A stretch of 64,000 nt of DNA. Origin: Polyangiaceae bacterium (GTDB taxonomy: Bacteria > Myxococcota_A > Polyangia > Polyangiales > Polyangiaceae). Below, piece by piece: positions 46,591-60,033 of the stretch; the stretch's first letter is position 1, and each line of letters starts with the position of its first letter. The stretch spans positions 1 through 64,000 of the forward strand of contig JAICTZ010000027.1 of NCBI GenBank assembly GCA_025936115.1, read 5' to 3'. The translations under genes and the position numbers were made by a program. Under the pieces are notes generated by a model that did no database searches, was not told the DNA's origin, and saw only the letters and a list, made by a program, of their open reading frames with translations.

Positions 46591-47277
46591 TCACGGCTCG
46601 CCGAGCGCGAAGGAGGCGCCGCGAGCGTTCGCGGCGTTGCCGTGCTCGACGAGCACAGCGCGGTAGATCACGGTGCCGTCGGCCGCCGTGATCTCACCCG
46701 CGAGGTCGATGCCCGGCACGGCGTGGCTCTCGGTGATGCCGAGGTTCGCTTCCTGTTCGCCGAGCATGACGCGGTAGTTCTTGGTCTCGCAGTCGAGCTC
46801 GGACGGGCCGACCATGCAGGTTCCCTTGGTGCTCGCCGTCAGGCCGACGTTCTCGTCGGGAGCGAGACTCGCCGAAGCCATGAATGTTTCGTAATCGGCG
46901 AGCGTTCCAGGCTGCTCTTCGCCCTCGACGAGCACGGCCACACGCCCGATCTCGCCGTTCGGGTCGCTCCAAATGCGGAGCGAGCGCGCACCTTCGTCGT
47001 CCTCGAGCTTGTACTCGATGACCCACGCGTCGTCCTCGCGGGCCACGACGCGTTCGGTGAAGAGCGCCGGGCGTTTGCGGAAGCTGCCGCTCACGACGTG
47101 CACGTTGAAATCGCCGACGTGTCGCGCGACCGCGTCGACGGGGTTCCGCGCGGGGAATTTCGCCGCCGGTTCAGCGGGCGGAGCGCTGCGGGGCGCGACT
47201 GCCGCCGTTCGTTCCGCGCCGCATCCGACGAGCGCTAACGCCGTGAAAACGAGAGGCCCAAGCCGAGCTGTGCGCAT
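46591..47277 (-). CDS. Lipoprotein of unknown function
   Basis: A 228-residue exported protein. The signal peptide (LVFTALALVGC) ends in lipobox LVGC, and a short Ala/Pro-rich spacer follows. The mature region looks beta-rich: HVGDFNVHVVSGSFRKRPALFTERVVARE, WVIEYKLEDDEGARSLRIW, and two cysteines in TCMVGPSELDCETKNYRV that may form a disulfide. I do not recognise the fold. It is convergent with the aminotransferase at 45376 (6 nt between stops) and divergent from the kinase gene (74 nt). Confidence 0.75.
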   Translation of the reverse strand: MRTARLGPLVFTALALVGCGAERTAAVAPRSAPPAEPAAKFPARNPVDAVARHVGDFNVHVVSGSFRKRPALFTERVVAREDDAWVIEYKLEDDEGARSLRIWSDPNGEIGRVAVLVEGEEQPGTLADYETFMASASLAPDENVGLTASTKGTCMVGPSELDCETKNYRVMLGEQEANLGITESHAVPGIDLAGEITAADGTVIYRAVLVEHGNAANARGASFALGEP

Positions 47278-47351
47278 GTGAGAGCGCTTCGCACGTCGCG
47301 GGCCGAACGGCCAAGTTTCGAACAGATGCTCGTGTTACGCTCGTGCTCCGG

Positions 47352-48941
47352 ATGGCGAGTGGAGCGAGTGAGGACGACGGCGATCGGACGCTGCGCGAGG
47401 ACGTAGTCCGCGCGGAAACCGCGCTGAAAGCCTCGGAAGAGCGCTTTCGCACGGTCGTGCACGGGGCCCCCGACGGCGTCGCGATCCTGCGCGGACCCAC
47501 CATTCTCTATCTGAATCCGCGTGCGGCGCGCTTGCTCGGGCTGGCTCACCCGGAGGACGGCTACGGGCGCCGCATCACGGATTTCATCCATCCCGACGAC
47601 CAGGCCATCGCTGCCACGCGCATTCGCGACCTGCTCCAAACCGGTACGTCGCACGAAGCCCCGCACGAGTACCGCTCGCGCTCGCGCAACGGCCGCGACC
47701 TCGTGATCGAGATCAGCTCGATCCTCATCGACTTCGACGGCGGTCCCGCAGTGCTCGCGTTCGCGCGGGACGTGACCGAGCGCAAGGCGATGCAGTCACG
47801 TCTCGCGCAAGCCGATCGGCTCGCTGCGCTCGGCATGCTGTCCGCGGGCGTCGCGCACGAGATCAACAATCCGCTCGCCTACGTGCTCTTGAATCTCGAG
47901 CTCATGAGCCGGGAGCTCGCGAAAGACTCAGCTGTCGAGCGCGCGGCGCTCGTGGCGCGGCTCGAAGAGGCGCGTCACGGCGCCGAACGCGTCGCGACGA
48001 TCGTGCGCGATTTGAAGACATTCGCGCGCGAAGACCAGGGCGTGCGCTGGCCCGTGGAGCTCGAGGCCGTGCTCGACGCGGCGCTCAGCGTGGTCGGGCC
48101 CGAAATCGAGAAGCGCGGGCGCGTGACGCGCAGCTACGGCCAAATCCCGACGGTCGAGGGCATCGCCGCCCGGCTCGAGCAGGTCTTCGTCAATTTGCTC
48201 TTGAACGCGGCGCAAGCGCTGCCTGAAGGCGAGCCCGAGCGTCACGAAGTCAGGGTGAGCGCCAGTCACGACTCCGAGTGGATTTACGTGAAGGTGCGCG
48301 ACACCGGCGTCGGCATGACGGACGAGGTCCAGCGGCGCGTGTTCGACCCGTTCTTCACGACGAAGGCGCCGGGCGGCGGCACCGGGCTCGGCCTGCCGAT
48401 CTGCCAGGGCATCGTCGGCGCCCACGGCGGCACGCTCGAGGTCACGAGCGCGCCGGGCGCAGGCAGCACCTTCACGGTCAAACTCCGGCGTTTCCAAGGC
48501 GCGCACGGCAATCGGCCCGTGGAGTCGCTCGTGCCCCCCTCGCCGCGCGGACGGATCCTCATCGTCGACGACGACGCCACGGTGGCCCGTACGCTGAGCC
48601 TCGCGCTCGAGCAGGACCACACTGTCACCGTCGTCACGAGCGGCCCCGATGCGCTCGCGGCGCTCCGGGCCGCGCCCCGCGATCGCAATTTCGACGCTGT
48701 GCTCTGCGATCTACTCATGCCCGGCATGACGGGCGCCGAGCTCTTCGCGATCGCGCGCGCCGAGCTCCCGCGCGTCGCCGAGCGCTTCATCTTCATGTCC
48801 GGCGGCTATTGGGCGGGCAGCGACGCCTCCCAGACGGGCCGCCAGCCCGTGCTCGAAAAGCCGTTCAACCTCGAGCAGGTGCGAGCGGCACTGCGGGACG
48901 TGGTGACTCGCTCGCAAAGCTCGCCCCCGGACGTCGAGTAG
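47352..48941 (+). CDS. Hybrid sensor histidine kinase (PAS-HisKA-HATPase-receiver)
   Basis: A 529-residue cytosolic sensor with no TM segment. The PAS domain is at about 27-142. The HisKA phosphoacceptor H169 is in GVAHEINNPL. The ATPase domain has the N box VFVNLLLNAAQALPEG (281-285), G1 DTGVGM and G2 GTGLGL. A receiver domain is at about 402-520 with phospho-acceptor Asp in LCDLLMPGM (about D453) and Lys in LEKPF. Such C-terminal receiver hybrids relay phosphate to partners, none of which are nearby. I chose ATG 47352 over GTG 47343. The last 77 nt overlap the convergent gene's 3' end. Confidence 0.93.
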   Translation: MASGASEDDGDRTLREDVVRAETALKASEERFRTVVHGAPDGVAILRGPTILYLNPRAARLLGLAHPEDGYGRRITDFIHPDDQAIAATRIRDLLQTGTSHEAPHEYRSRSRNGRDLVIEISSILIDFDGGPAVLAFARDVTERKAMQSRLAQADRLAALGMLSAGVAHEINNPLAYVLLNLELMSRELAKDSAVERAALVARLEEARHGAERVATIVRDLKTFAREDQGVRWPVELEAVLDAALSVVGPEIEKRGRVTRSYGQIPTVEGIAARLEQVFVNLLLNAAQALPEGEPERHEVRVSASHDSEWIYVKVRDTGVGMTDEVQRRVFDPFFTTKAPGGGTGLGLPICQGIVGAHGGTLEVTSAPGAGSTFTVKLRRFQGAHGNRPVESLVPPSPRGRILIVDDDATVARTLSLALEQDHTVTVVTSGPDALAALRAAPRDRNFDAVLCDLLMPGMTGAELFAIARAELPRVAERFIFMSGGYWAGSDASQTGRQPVLEKPFNLEQVRAALRDVVTRSQSSPPDVE

Positions 48942-49845
48942 TCGCGGCCGCGCAAAACGCGCGGTGTTGCGCGAGCGCATCGACGAGATCCCCCGTGCTC
49001 TTCGGCATGGGAACGCGCGCCCGCGCCATGTCGGCGATGAGCTCCTTGCCGCGCCTGAGGAGCGAACGGCCGACCATCGCGAGCTCGCTCTCGAGCGGCG
49101 TCGGCGTCGACGGCCAGCGCGGCTCGAAGTAGGCGAGCTTTTCGCCCGCACAGACGAACGTCGTCCAAGTCTCGAACACGTCGGCGTCGGTGCGTAGTGT
49201 CTCGCACTTCACGCGCGCGGCCGCCGCGTACTCGAAAATCAGCGGCTCGATGCCCGAGAACACCGGCCAGGCCCCGAGCGCGTCCGCGAGCTCGTTCGCG
49301 ACCCGATCGATGGTGCGCATCGTGAGCGCGATCTTCAAATAACGGCTCTTGTAAAACTCCTCGATCGGGAACGCGAAAGCCTTGAACGGCTCGCCCCAGA
49401 GCTCGTCGATGCCCTCGTCGCCGCTGCGGTGCAAGACCATGCGCCCGAGGTCGAGCGCCTCGGTCAAGTGTTGCCCGCATTGCTTCATGAGCGCGTTGTC
49501 GCTCTTCACGATCACGCCGAGCTTCTGGAGCTCGACGAGCTTCTGGAAAATGTCGGCGGCACGATTGAAGAGCGCGCCCGCGAGCATGGCCGCTTTCACG
49601 CGCCGGCGCTCGGGCACGCTTTCGTCGTCGTAAGCGGCGCGCGCCTCCTCGAGCCGTTCACCGGGCACGTTGATGCCGTGCTCGACGTGGTTGAACAGAC
49701 GCCGCGTGAGCGCCTCGATCAAGCGCCGCTTTTCGAGCAGCGTGTCGGCGGGCACCGGATACGCCTTGATCCAGTAGCCGTCGTAGTAGACGCGCAGGCG
49801 TCCATCGATCACTCGCTCGGTGCCGACCTCGATTTCTTCTTCCAT
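48865..49845 (-). CDS. Conserved-type helical protein, function unknown
   Basis: A 326-residue soluble protein with mostly helical composition and no recognised domain. The N-terminus MEEEIEVGTERVIDGRLRVYYDGYWIKAYPVP is beta-like; the rest is helices. A conserved-looking block HLTEALDLGRMVLHRSGDEGIDELWGEPFKAFAFPIEEFY is followed by IRRT-like helical segments. Its C-terminal 25 residues run antisense over the receiver-domain end of the histidine kinase gene, so the true stop may be imprecise, or the overlap may be genuine. ATG 49845 is the only good start. The 220 nt upstream to 50065 hold no recognisable signal. Confidence 0.68.
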   Translation of the reverse strand: MEEEIEVGTERVIDGRLRVYYDGYWIKAYPVPADTLLEKRRLIEALTRRLFNHVEHGINVPGERLEEARAAYDDESVPERRRVKAAMLAGALFNRAADIFQKLVELQKLGVIVKSDNALMKQCGQHLTEALDLGRMVLHRSGDEGIDELWGEPFKAFAFPIEEFYKSRYLKIALTMRTIDRVANELADALGAWPVFSGIEPLIFEYAAAARVKCETLRTDADVFETWTTFVCAGEKLAYFEPRWPSTPTPLESELAMVGRSLLRRGKELIADMARARVPMPKSTGDLVDALAQHRAFCAAATTRRPGASFASESPRPAVPLAPARG

Positions 49846-50065
49846 GGCGAAGCTTTCGGCGATTGAGCACGCTCGCGCGGCTGGAGCTCTGGCTCGAGCT
49901 TAGGCTGCGTTCACCCGCGCACTCTACCTCTGCCCGTCGAATTTGCTCGAGCGAAGCGCGATCAAAAATGCTCGGCGCGCGTCACCCGTCTAGATGGATA
50001 CCGGCGAGGCCTGCGTCGGTGGTCGGCTGTGGAAACCCTGTAGAAACGCCTGTGCGTAACGCGCG

Positions 50066-54489
<4,424 letters not shown>

Positions 54490-54493
<4 letters not shown>

Positions 54494-55446
54494 CGAGCGA
54501 AGCGAGCCGTCGCCTCGACGAGCTCGTGCACGATGCCCGGCTCGAACGCCGAATGACCGGCATCCGCCACGACGCGAAAGTCCGCTTCGGGCCAGGCGCG
54601 GTGCAAATCCCACGCGCTTTCGAGCGGGCAGATCACGTCGTACCGACCCTGCACGATCACGGCCGGAATGTGCCGGATGCGCGGCACGTCGAGAATCAAT
54701 TGGTTCTCACGTTCGAGAAAGCCACGGTGCATGAAGTAATGACACTCGATGCGGGCGAAAGCGAGACTGAAGTCGTTGCCTGCGCAGCTCGCGATGTAAT
54801 CCCGATCTTGAACGAGGTGCGCCGTGCTCGCCTCCCACACGCTCCAGGCGCGCGCGGCTTCCTGGCGCACGGCGAGGTTGTCGCTCGTGAGCCGCCGGTG
54901 ATACGCCGCGATCATGTCGCCGCGCTCGGCCTCGGGGATCGGCGCCAGGTACTTCTGCCACGACTCGGGGAAGAAGCGGCTCGCGCCCGCTTGGTAGAAC
55001 CATTCGAGCTCCCAGCGCCGCAGCAGAAAAATGCCGCGCAAGACGAGCTCCGTGACGCGCTCGGGATGCTTCTCGGCGTAGGCGAGCGCGAGCGTGCTGC
55101 CCCACGAGCCGCCGAACACGAGCCAGCGCTCGATGCCGAGGTGTTTGCGCAACGTCTCGATGTCGGCAACGAGGTGCGGCGTCGTATTGTCGACGAGCGA
55201 GGCGTGCGGGCGGCTCTTGCCGCAACCGCGCTGATCGAAGAGCACGATGCGATAGCGCGTGGGATCGAAGAAGCGCCGTTGTCGCGGGCTCGTGCCGCCA
55301 CCTGGGCCCCCGTGCAAGAACACGGCCGGTTTGCCCGCGGGATTGCCCGACTCCTCGTAATAGAGCGAGTGTTCGCCGCCCACGTCCAAGAACCCAGTGC
55401 GATACGGCTGCACTTCTTGGTAAAAACCACGGCGGGCGTCGGTCAT
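54490..55446 (-). CDS. pip: Proline iminopeptidase
   Basis: A 318-residue alpha/beta hydrolase (S33) that removes N-terminal proline from peptides. The oxyanion motif HGGPGGGTSPRQRRFFDP and the DQRGCGKSRPHA signature are present. The nucleophile lies in FGGSWGSTLALAYA (GxSxG), Asp in VQGRYDVICP and His in DAGHSAFEPG. The length is typical and no signal peptide is seen, so cytosolic. It overlaps the following P-type ATPase gene by 4 nt (ATGA), but no functional link is evident. Confidence 0.96.
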
Positions 55447-55550
55447 GGGGGCAGCGGAGCGTGCCAGAGCAACGGCCGTGCGTCGAGAGCGGCATCGTGT
55501 TAGCTCCGAGCATCGCGAAACGGCGACGAGCGTCCGTTTCGCCCGTCTTC

Positions 55551-56324
55551 ATGGCCCTCACCGAGCCGACTCCGCCCGACCTCACCGAACTCGTGACGCA
55601 GGCGCGCCGAGGCCTCCGGCGCGACATCGCCGCACTCGAAGCTGCGCTCGATGACGCCGAGCTCTACCTGCCGCTGCGTAGCCCCATCGCGGGCGCGCCC
55701 GAGGGGGAGGCCATTGCGCTCGACCGCGAGCTCGAAATCGTGCCGCACCTTTTGCGTGACGCCGAAGGTCAGGGTTACGCAGCGCTCTTCACGCGCCCCG
55801 AGCTCGTCGAAGCCGTCGCGAACGAGCTCGGCTGGAAGACGGACGGGGACGAGCTCAGCGTGTGCTCGCTGCCGGCGCGCGTCGCCTGCGAGCTGTCGCT
55901 CGGCGTGATCGACGAAGAAAGCGTGTTCGGCCTCGTGCTCGACGCGGGCCAGGCGAGCGAGCTCTTGCTCCGCCGCTCCGAGCTCGCGAGCATCGTCGCC
56001 GGCCGCGCCGTGCCGCTCGTCGGCTACCTCGCCGATCTGCCGCCGCTCGACGACGAACAAGTGCTCCTCGCCGAACCGAGCGATCCGCCCCCACCCGCCT
56101 TCGTGAGCGCGCTCGAGCGCTGCCTGGCGGAGACGCCCGAAATCACGACGTACCGCCTGGCGCGCACCTTCAATCCCGAGCGCGACCTCGAGCCCCACTT
56201 GACGCTCCGCCTCGGCAGCGCGGACGGCGCCGACCGCCGCGCGCTCGCCGCCCGCGTGATCGGCGCCGTGGGCGAGCTCGTGCCGCCGCCCGGCTACATC
56301 GACATCGTCTTCGACGATGCTTGA
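55551..56324 (+). CDS. SseB-family protein
   Basis: A 257-residue cytosolic protein with the two SseB-type domains. The N-terminal domain is VPHLLRDAEGQGYAALFTRPELVEAVANELGW...VFGLVLDAGQASELLLRRSELASIV; the C-terminal one is VSALERCLAETPEITTYRLARTF...DLEPHLTLRLGS...YIDIVFDD. SseB-like (enhanced serine sensitivity) proteins are widespread and poorly understood. ATG 55551 was chosen over 55461 because the earlier residues are not domain-like and overlap the region next to pip. Its stop overlaps the acyltransferase start by 8 nt. Confidence 0.82.
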   Translation: MALTEPTPPDLTELVTQARRGLRRDIAALEAALDDAELYLPLRSPIAGAPEGEAIALDRELEIVPHLLRDAEGQGYAALFTRPELVEAVANELGWKTDGDELSVCSLPARVACELSLGVIDEESVFGLVLDAGQASELLLRRSELASIVAGRAVPLVGYLADLPPLDDEQVLLAEPSDPPPPAFVSALERCLAETPEITTYRLARTFNPERDLEPHLTLRLGSADGADRRALAARVIGAVGELVPPPGYIDIVFDDA

Positions 56325-57189
56325 GAGCACACCGGCCACGCGCCTCCCGGCGCGCCCCGACTTACTCGCCGCGGGCGAGCAGCGCCTCGGCTTCATGGAG
56401 CGGCACATCATCGCCCTCGTGCGCCGGACGTTCGAGCCCGGCCCTACCGATCGCGCCATTCGCTTTCTCCAGCATTGGATCGGCTCGACCTGGATCCACC
56501 ATTTCACCAAGAACCTCCGCTACGTGTTCGGCCTCGAGCGGCTCCCGCGTCTCGAGCCGCGTCAGAGCTACCTGCTCGTCTCGAATCACCGCAGCTTCTT
56601 CGACCTCTACGTCGTCATCGGCCACCTCGTGCGCCTGCGCATGCGGCACCGCATCCTCTTCCCCGTGCGCGCCGACTTCTTCTATACGGGTCCGCTCGGC
56701 CTCTTCGTCAACGGCGTCATGAGCTTTTTCGCCATGTATCCGCCGATTTTTCGCGAGCGTAAGAAGCTCGCCTTGAACCTCGTGAGTCTCGACGAGCTCG
56801 CGTGGCTACTCAGACAGGGCGGCTACTTTTGCGGCATCCACCCCGAGGGCACGCGCAAGAAGGACGACGATCCCTACACCTTCTTGCCGGCCCAGCGCGG
56901 CGTCGGCCGCGTCATTCACGAAGCGCGCGTCCCCGTCATCCCCGTCTTCATCAACGGCCTCCTGCCGAACGATCTCGCGCGCCAAGTCACGAGCAACTTC
57001 GACGGCACCGGCCGCAAAATCGTCGTCGTGTTCGGCGCTCCCATCGATTTTTCGGACCTCCTCGCCGAGCCCGGCTCGCCCAAGGTGCACCAAGCGATCG
57101 CCGATCGCACACTCGAAGTCATCGGCCGCCTCGGCGCCGAAGAGCGCCTGCACCGCGCGGAGCTCGAACGGCCGGCTCCGACGGCGTGA
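56317..57189 (+). CDS. 1-acyl-sn-glycerol-3-phosphate acyltransferase-like (PlsC family)
   Basis: A 290-residue phospholipid-synthesis type acyltransferase. Catalytic motif I is H91 and D96 in SNHRSFFDLYV. The phosphate-binding motif is HPEGTRKKDD near 176, and VPVIPVFINGLLPNDL follows as motif IV. Possible membrane-associated helix near 100-115 (FLRMRH neighbourhood) and 125-140. The start overlaps the SseB gene, so the two are translationally coupled, though no shared role is known. It is likely a peripheral or integral inner-membrane enzyme making phosphatidic acid; other acyl acceptors are possible. Confidence 0.9.
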   Translation: MLESTPATRLPARPDLLAAGEQRLGFMERHIIALVRRTFEPGPTDRAIRFLQHWIGSTWIHHFTKNLRYVFGLERLPRLEPRQSYLLVSNHRSFFDLYVVIGHLVRLRMRHRILFPVRADFFYTGPLGLFVNGVMSFFAMYPPIFRERKKLALNLVSLDELAWLLRQGGYFCGIHPEGTRKKDDDPYTFLPAQRGVGRVIHEARVPVIPVFINGLLPNDLARQVTSNFDGTGRKIVVVFGAPIDFSDLLAEPGSPKVHQAIADRTLEVIGRLGAEERLHRAELERPAPTA

Positions 57190-57210
57190 CCGGCTGGCGC
57201 GAACAACGAG

Positions 57211-57226
57211 TATACTCTAAAGTATA
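57211..57226. promoter_or_regulatory. Palindromic candidate operator abutting the antitoxin start
   Basis: TATACT-CTAA-AGTATA, a perfect 6-bp inverted repeat with a 4-nt centre, ends 3 nt before the antitoxin GTG (57230). It is AT-rich in a GC-rich region and has a -10-like TATACT. RHH antitoxins typically bind such repeats to repress their own operon; here the site would also block ribosome or polymerase access. Confidence 0.65.
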
Positions 57227-57229
57227 TTC

Positions 57230-57478
57230 GTGGCGACCAGCGTTCACATTCCCAAGACCCTGCTCACGGCCGTCGACCGGCGCGCCCGTGCGCTGAAGGT
57301 CAGCAGAAACAAGCTCATCATCCAGGCGCTGGAGCGCGAGGTGACGGCGGGCGCCGACTGGCCGCCGGGATTCTTCGAGAAGCTCGGCACGGCCGAAGCG
57401 GAGCTCGTCACTGCCGTCGACGAGATGTCGCAGGCCATCCAAGCGAACCGCAAATCGAAGGCCCCGCCAAAGCTATGA
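57230..57478 (+). CDS. Ribbon-helix-helix antitoxin
   Basis: An 82-residue putative DNA-binding antitoxin. The N-terminal ribbon-helix-helix is visible: MATSVHIPKTLLTAVDRRARALKVSRNKLIIQALEREV. The C-terminal part (WPPGFFEKLGTAEAELVTAVDEMSQAIQANR) would wrap the toxin. The start is GTG 57230, directly after a palindrome. Its stop overlaps the toxin start by 4 nt (ATGA), so the antitoxin is translated first. Confidence 0.9.
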   Translation: MATSVHIPKTLLTAVDRRARALKVSRNKLIIQALEREVTAGADWPPGFFEKLGTAEAELVTAVDEMSQAIQANRKSKAPPKL

Positions 57479-57888
57479 GGTACGTCCTCGACACCAACAC
57501 CGTCTCGGCACTCATGAGGGCCGACCCTCCAGTGCTGCAGCGGCTCAGGGCGTTGAATCGTCGAGATATCCTCTTGCCGCAGCCAGTCGTGGCGGAGATA
57601 GCCTATGGCATCGCGCGTCTTCCCAAATCCAAGCGCCGCCAACTATTGGAAGAACGTTTTGCGACGATCGCGGACACACTCGAAAGAGTCGAGTGGACGG
57701 ACGCGGTAAGCACCGCCTTCGGCGACATCAAGGCGCTGCTCGAACGCCGCGGAAGACCCATCGAGGACTTTGACGCAGCTATCGCAGCCCATGCGCTTGC
57801 CCATGACGCGACGCTCGTGACCGGCAACGTCAAGCACATGGCGAACGTGCCTGCTCTCAGGCACGAGAACTGGCTCGTTCCGCGCTGA
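57475..57888 (+). CDS. VapC-family PIN-domain toxin (second pair)
   Basis: A 137-residue probable ribonuclease toxin. Catalytic acids: Asp in YVLDTNTVSALM, Glu in VVAEIAYGIARL, Asp in EDFDAAIAAHALA; the fourth position reads LVTGNVKHM with Asn, common in FitB/VapC-like members. It is coupled to the RHH antitoxin by a 4-nt overlap. This is a second, unrelated antitoxin type for the same toxin family in the window (compare 25905-26551, Phd-type). Confidence 0.93.
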   Translation: MRYVLDTNTVSALMRADPPVLQRLRALNRRDILLPQPVVAEIAYGIARLPKSKRRQLLEERFATIADTLERVEWTDAVSTAFGDIKALLERRGRPIEDFDAAIAAHALAHDATLVTGNVKHMANVPALRHENWLVPR

Positions 57889-58208
57889 CGTGCAGTCCGG
57901 CGTGAGACGTTTGTTTAGAGGCGACCGACGTTCGACGACGTAGCGGCGCGCTCACGCCCCGTTCCACTTGTTGGCATGTAAGCACCGCATGCGTCCGCGG
58001 TTTCAACGCGGGCGGGCGTGCGCCGGCGCCCGCCGCACCGCGTAAACTTGCGGGCATTTTGGGACACCTCGCGCCGTCGCCGAGTTGAGCGAAAAAGCGC
58101 GCGCCGCGTCCCAAGAACCCTCGCGTGACTCGGTCAGACGCGTTCGCTCGACCCCTCAAGTCGAGCCAAAGCTCGCCGTAGGGAGCGAGCGGAAAGGGAA
58201 GTGAATCG
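57889..58208. other. 320-nt gap with three hairpins before the beta-helix gene
   Basis: A GC-rich hairpin GCGGGCG...CGCCCGC (58008-58014 with 58027-58033) could terminate the toxin-antitoxin transcript. Two consecutive perfect stems follow in the leader of the next gene: 58146-58152 with 58160-58166 (GCTCGAC/GTCGAGC, 7 bp) and 58171-58176 with 58185-58190 (GCTCGC/GCGAGC, 6 bp). An AAGGGAAG ribosome site lies just after. No other signal was seen. Confidence 0.45.
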
Positions 58209-59540
58209 ATGAGACAACGAGCAGGTCTGTACCTTGGAGTCGGAACGTGGCTGCTGCTTTCGCTGACCGGTTGTGTCGCGCCCGTAGAAGCGGACACGGA
58301 AACGGTCGGTGACGTCTCGGAAGCCCTCACGACGTACGAGGTCGGACCGGGCAAGGCGTACGCGACGCTGCAAGCGGTCGCGTCGCTGCTCAAAGCCGGC
58401 GACACCGTCAAAGTTTACGGCGGCGCCACGTACGCAGGCGGCATTCGCTTCACCAAGTCGGGCAGCTCGACGAGCAAGATCACGATCCTCGGCGTGCGCG
58501 TCAACGGCGTGCGGCCCGTACTCTCGGGCGGCACGACGACCGTGGAATTTGCGGGCGATCACTACGTTTTCCAAGGCTTCGACGTGACGGCAGGCTCCTC
58601 GCGCTGCGTGTTTCACCACGCCGACGACATCACCATCCGCGACAGCGTCATTCACGACTGCCCCACGCACGGCTTGCTCGGCGCCGACGCGGACTCGGGC
58701 TCCCTCACGCTCGAGTACAGCGAGGTCCATCACTGCGGCTCGGGCGACACGCACCATCAAATCTACATGGCGACCGACGAGACGGCGCATCCCGGCTCCG
58801 TCTTTCGCATGCAGTACAACTACGTGCACGACGGCCTCGGCGGCAACAACGTGAAGAGCCGCGCCGAGCGCAACGAGATCTATTACAACTGGGTCGAAGG
58901 CGCGTACTACTACGAGCTCGAGCTCATCGGCCCCGACGGCCAAGACGAAGGTCTCGCGCGCGAAGACTCGGACGTGGTCGGCAACGTGCTCTACCAGGGC
59001 TACACCACGCGCACGCACTACGCCGTGCGCATCGGCGGCGACGGCACGGGCCAAACGTGGGGCCGTTACCGCTTTTTGAACAACAGCGTCGTCATGGGCA
59101 ATGCCTCCACTTCGGCTGTTTTTCGGCCGTTCGACGGCATCGAGAGCGTCGAGCTCCACAACAATGTCCTCTATCGTCAAGGCGGCGGCGCCGTGACCGT
59201 CTTCAAGGACACCGACGCCAGCTGGGCCGGCGGCCGCGTCGTCGGCGGGAGCAACAACTGGGTCACGAGCGGCTCCTCCCTCGTGCCGAGCGAATGGAGC
59301 AGCACGCGCCGAGGCACGAGTCCCGGCTTCAACAACGTCGCGAGCCGCGATCTCGGCCTCGCGGCGTCGAGCCCGCTCCGCGACGCAGGCAACGCTACTC
59401 CGACTTCGCCCGCGGGACACACGTTCCCGCGCCCCGAAGCGTCTGCGCGTTACGAGCCACCACGCCACTCAGCGCAAGCGGTGGACACGGCGGTGAAGCG
59501 CGTCCTGGTCGGCACCGTCGATATCGGCGCGTACGAGTGA
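58209..59540 (+). CDS. Right-handed beta-helix lipoprotein
   Basis: A 443-residue exported protein. The signal peptide LLLSLTGC ends in a lipobox. The body is a parallel beta-helix of the pectate-lyase/NosD type: repeated coils such as KITILGVRVNG, HYVFQGFDVTAGS, DITIRDSVIHDCPTHGLLG, LTLEYSEVHHCG, FRMQYNYVHDGLGGNNVK, DVVGNVLYQG, YRFLNNSVVMG, VELHNNVLYRQ. Such folds bind or cleave polysaccharides, but I see no assured catalytic set. It ends VKRVLVGTVDIGAYE, a common DIGAYE-like end of beta-helix proteins. Substrate unknown. Two stem-loops sit in its leader. Confidence 0.88.
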   Translation: MRQRAGLYLGVGTWLLLSLTGCVAPVEADTETVGDVSEALTTYEVGPGKAYATLQAVASLLKAGDTVKVYGGATYAGGIRFTKSGSSTSKITILGVRVNGVRPVLSGGTTTVEFAGDHYVFQGFDVTAGSSRCVFHHADDITIRDSVIHDCPTHGLLGADADSGSLTLEYSEVHHCGSGDTHHQIYMATDETAHPGSVFRMQYNYVHDGLGGNNVKSRAERNEIYYNWVEGAYYYELELIGPDGQDEGLAREDSDVVGNVLYQGYTTRTHYAVRIGGDGTGQTWGRYRFLNNSVVMGNASTSAVFRPFDGIESVELHNNVLYRQGGGAVTVFKDTDASWAGGRVVGGSNNWVTSGSSLVPSEWSSTRRGTSPGFNNVASRDLGLAASSPLRDAGNATPTSPAGHTFPRPEASARYEPPRHSAQAVDTAVKRVLVGTVDIGAYE

Positions 59541-59602
59541 CGCGCGCACCGACACCGAGGGCGGGCTGGCTAGCCCGGAGCGTGCCCGCTCGGCTCAGTC
59601 GT

Positions 59603-59938
59603 TCAGCGGGCTGAACAGTGTGGCGCGTCGAACGCGACTTCGAAGGCGCGTCCACTCCATAGGTTCGCCGTCTGCGCCGCGTGCGCCACCACTTCGTCGG
59701 TGGCAGCCGTCACGCGCACGCAGCGCTCGTACAACGCCGCACCTTCGCTCGTGAGCGCGAGCTTGCGCGCCCTCCGGTGCAAGAGCCGCACGCCGAGCTC
59801 CTCCTCGAGCGCGCGAACCCGCATGCTGAAGTTCGCTTTCGATACCCCGAGCTTCGCGGCAGGGAGCGTGAACGAACGCGCTTCGACGACACGCGCGAAG
59901 AAGACCATGCCGAGCACGTCGTCCGAACTCGCGGGCAT
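59603..59938 (-). pseudogene. Truncated LysR-type regulator (DNA-binding domain only)
   Basis: A 111-residue remnant. The N-terminal winged helix-turn-helix is well preserved: DDVLGMVFFARVVEARSFTLPAAKLGVSKANFSMRVRALEEELGVRLLHRRARKLALTSEGAALY. After a short linker helix the protein ends at APHCSAR, where about 200 residues of effector-binding domain should follow. It may be a pseudogene from a deletion, or a stand-alone DNA-binding domain. ATG 59938 was preferred to 59995. The gene is divergent from the ferritin-like gene (95 nt). Confidence 0.8.
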
Positions 59939-60033
59939 CACCCGCAGCGTAAGATACCCGCCGAAGTGGACGAAGCTCTCGTTCGTCGGTGGCACGTTCG
60001 TGCGGGGTTGCGCCAGGATGCTAAGCTCACCGC

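Noticed and set aside
57889..58208. tRNA or small RNA gene in the gap after the toxin gene
   Set aside because: No cloverleaf, no anticodon arm and no CCA-end pattern could be built; only simple hairpins are seen.
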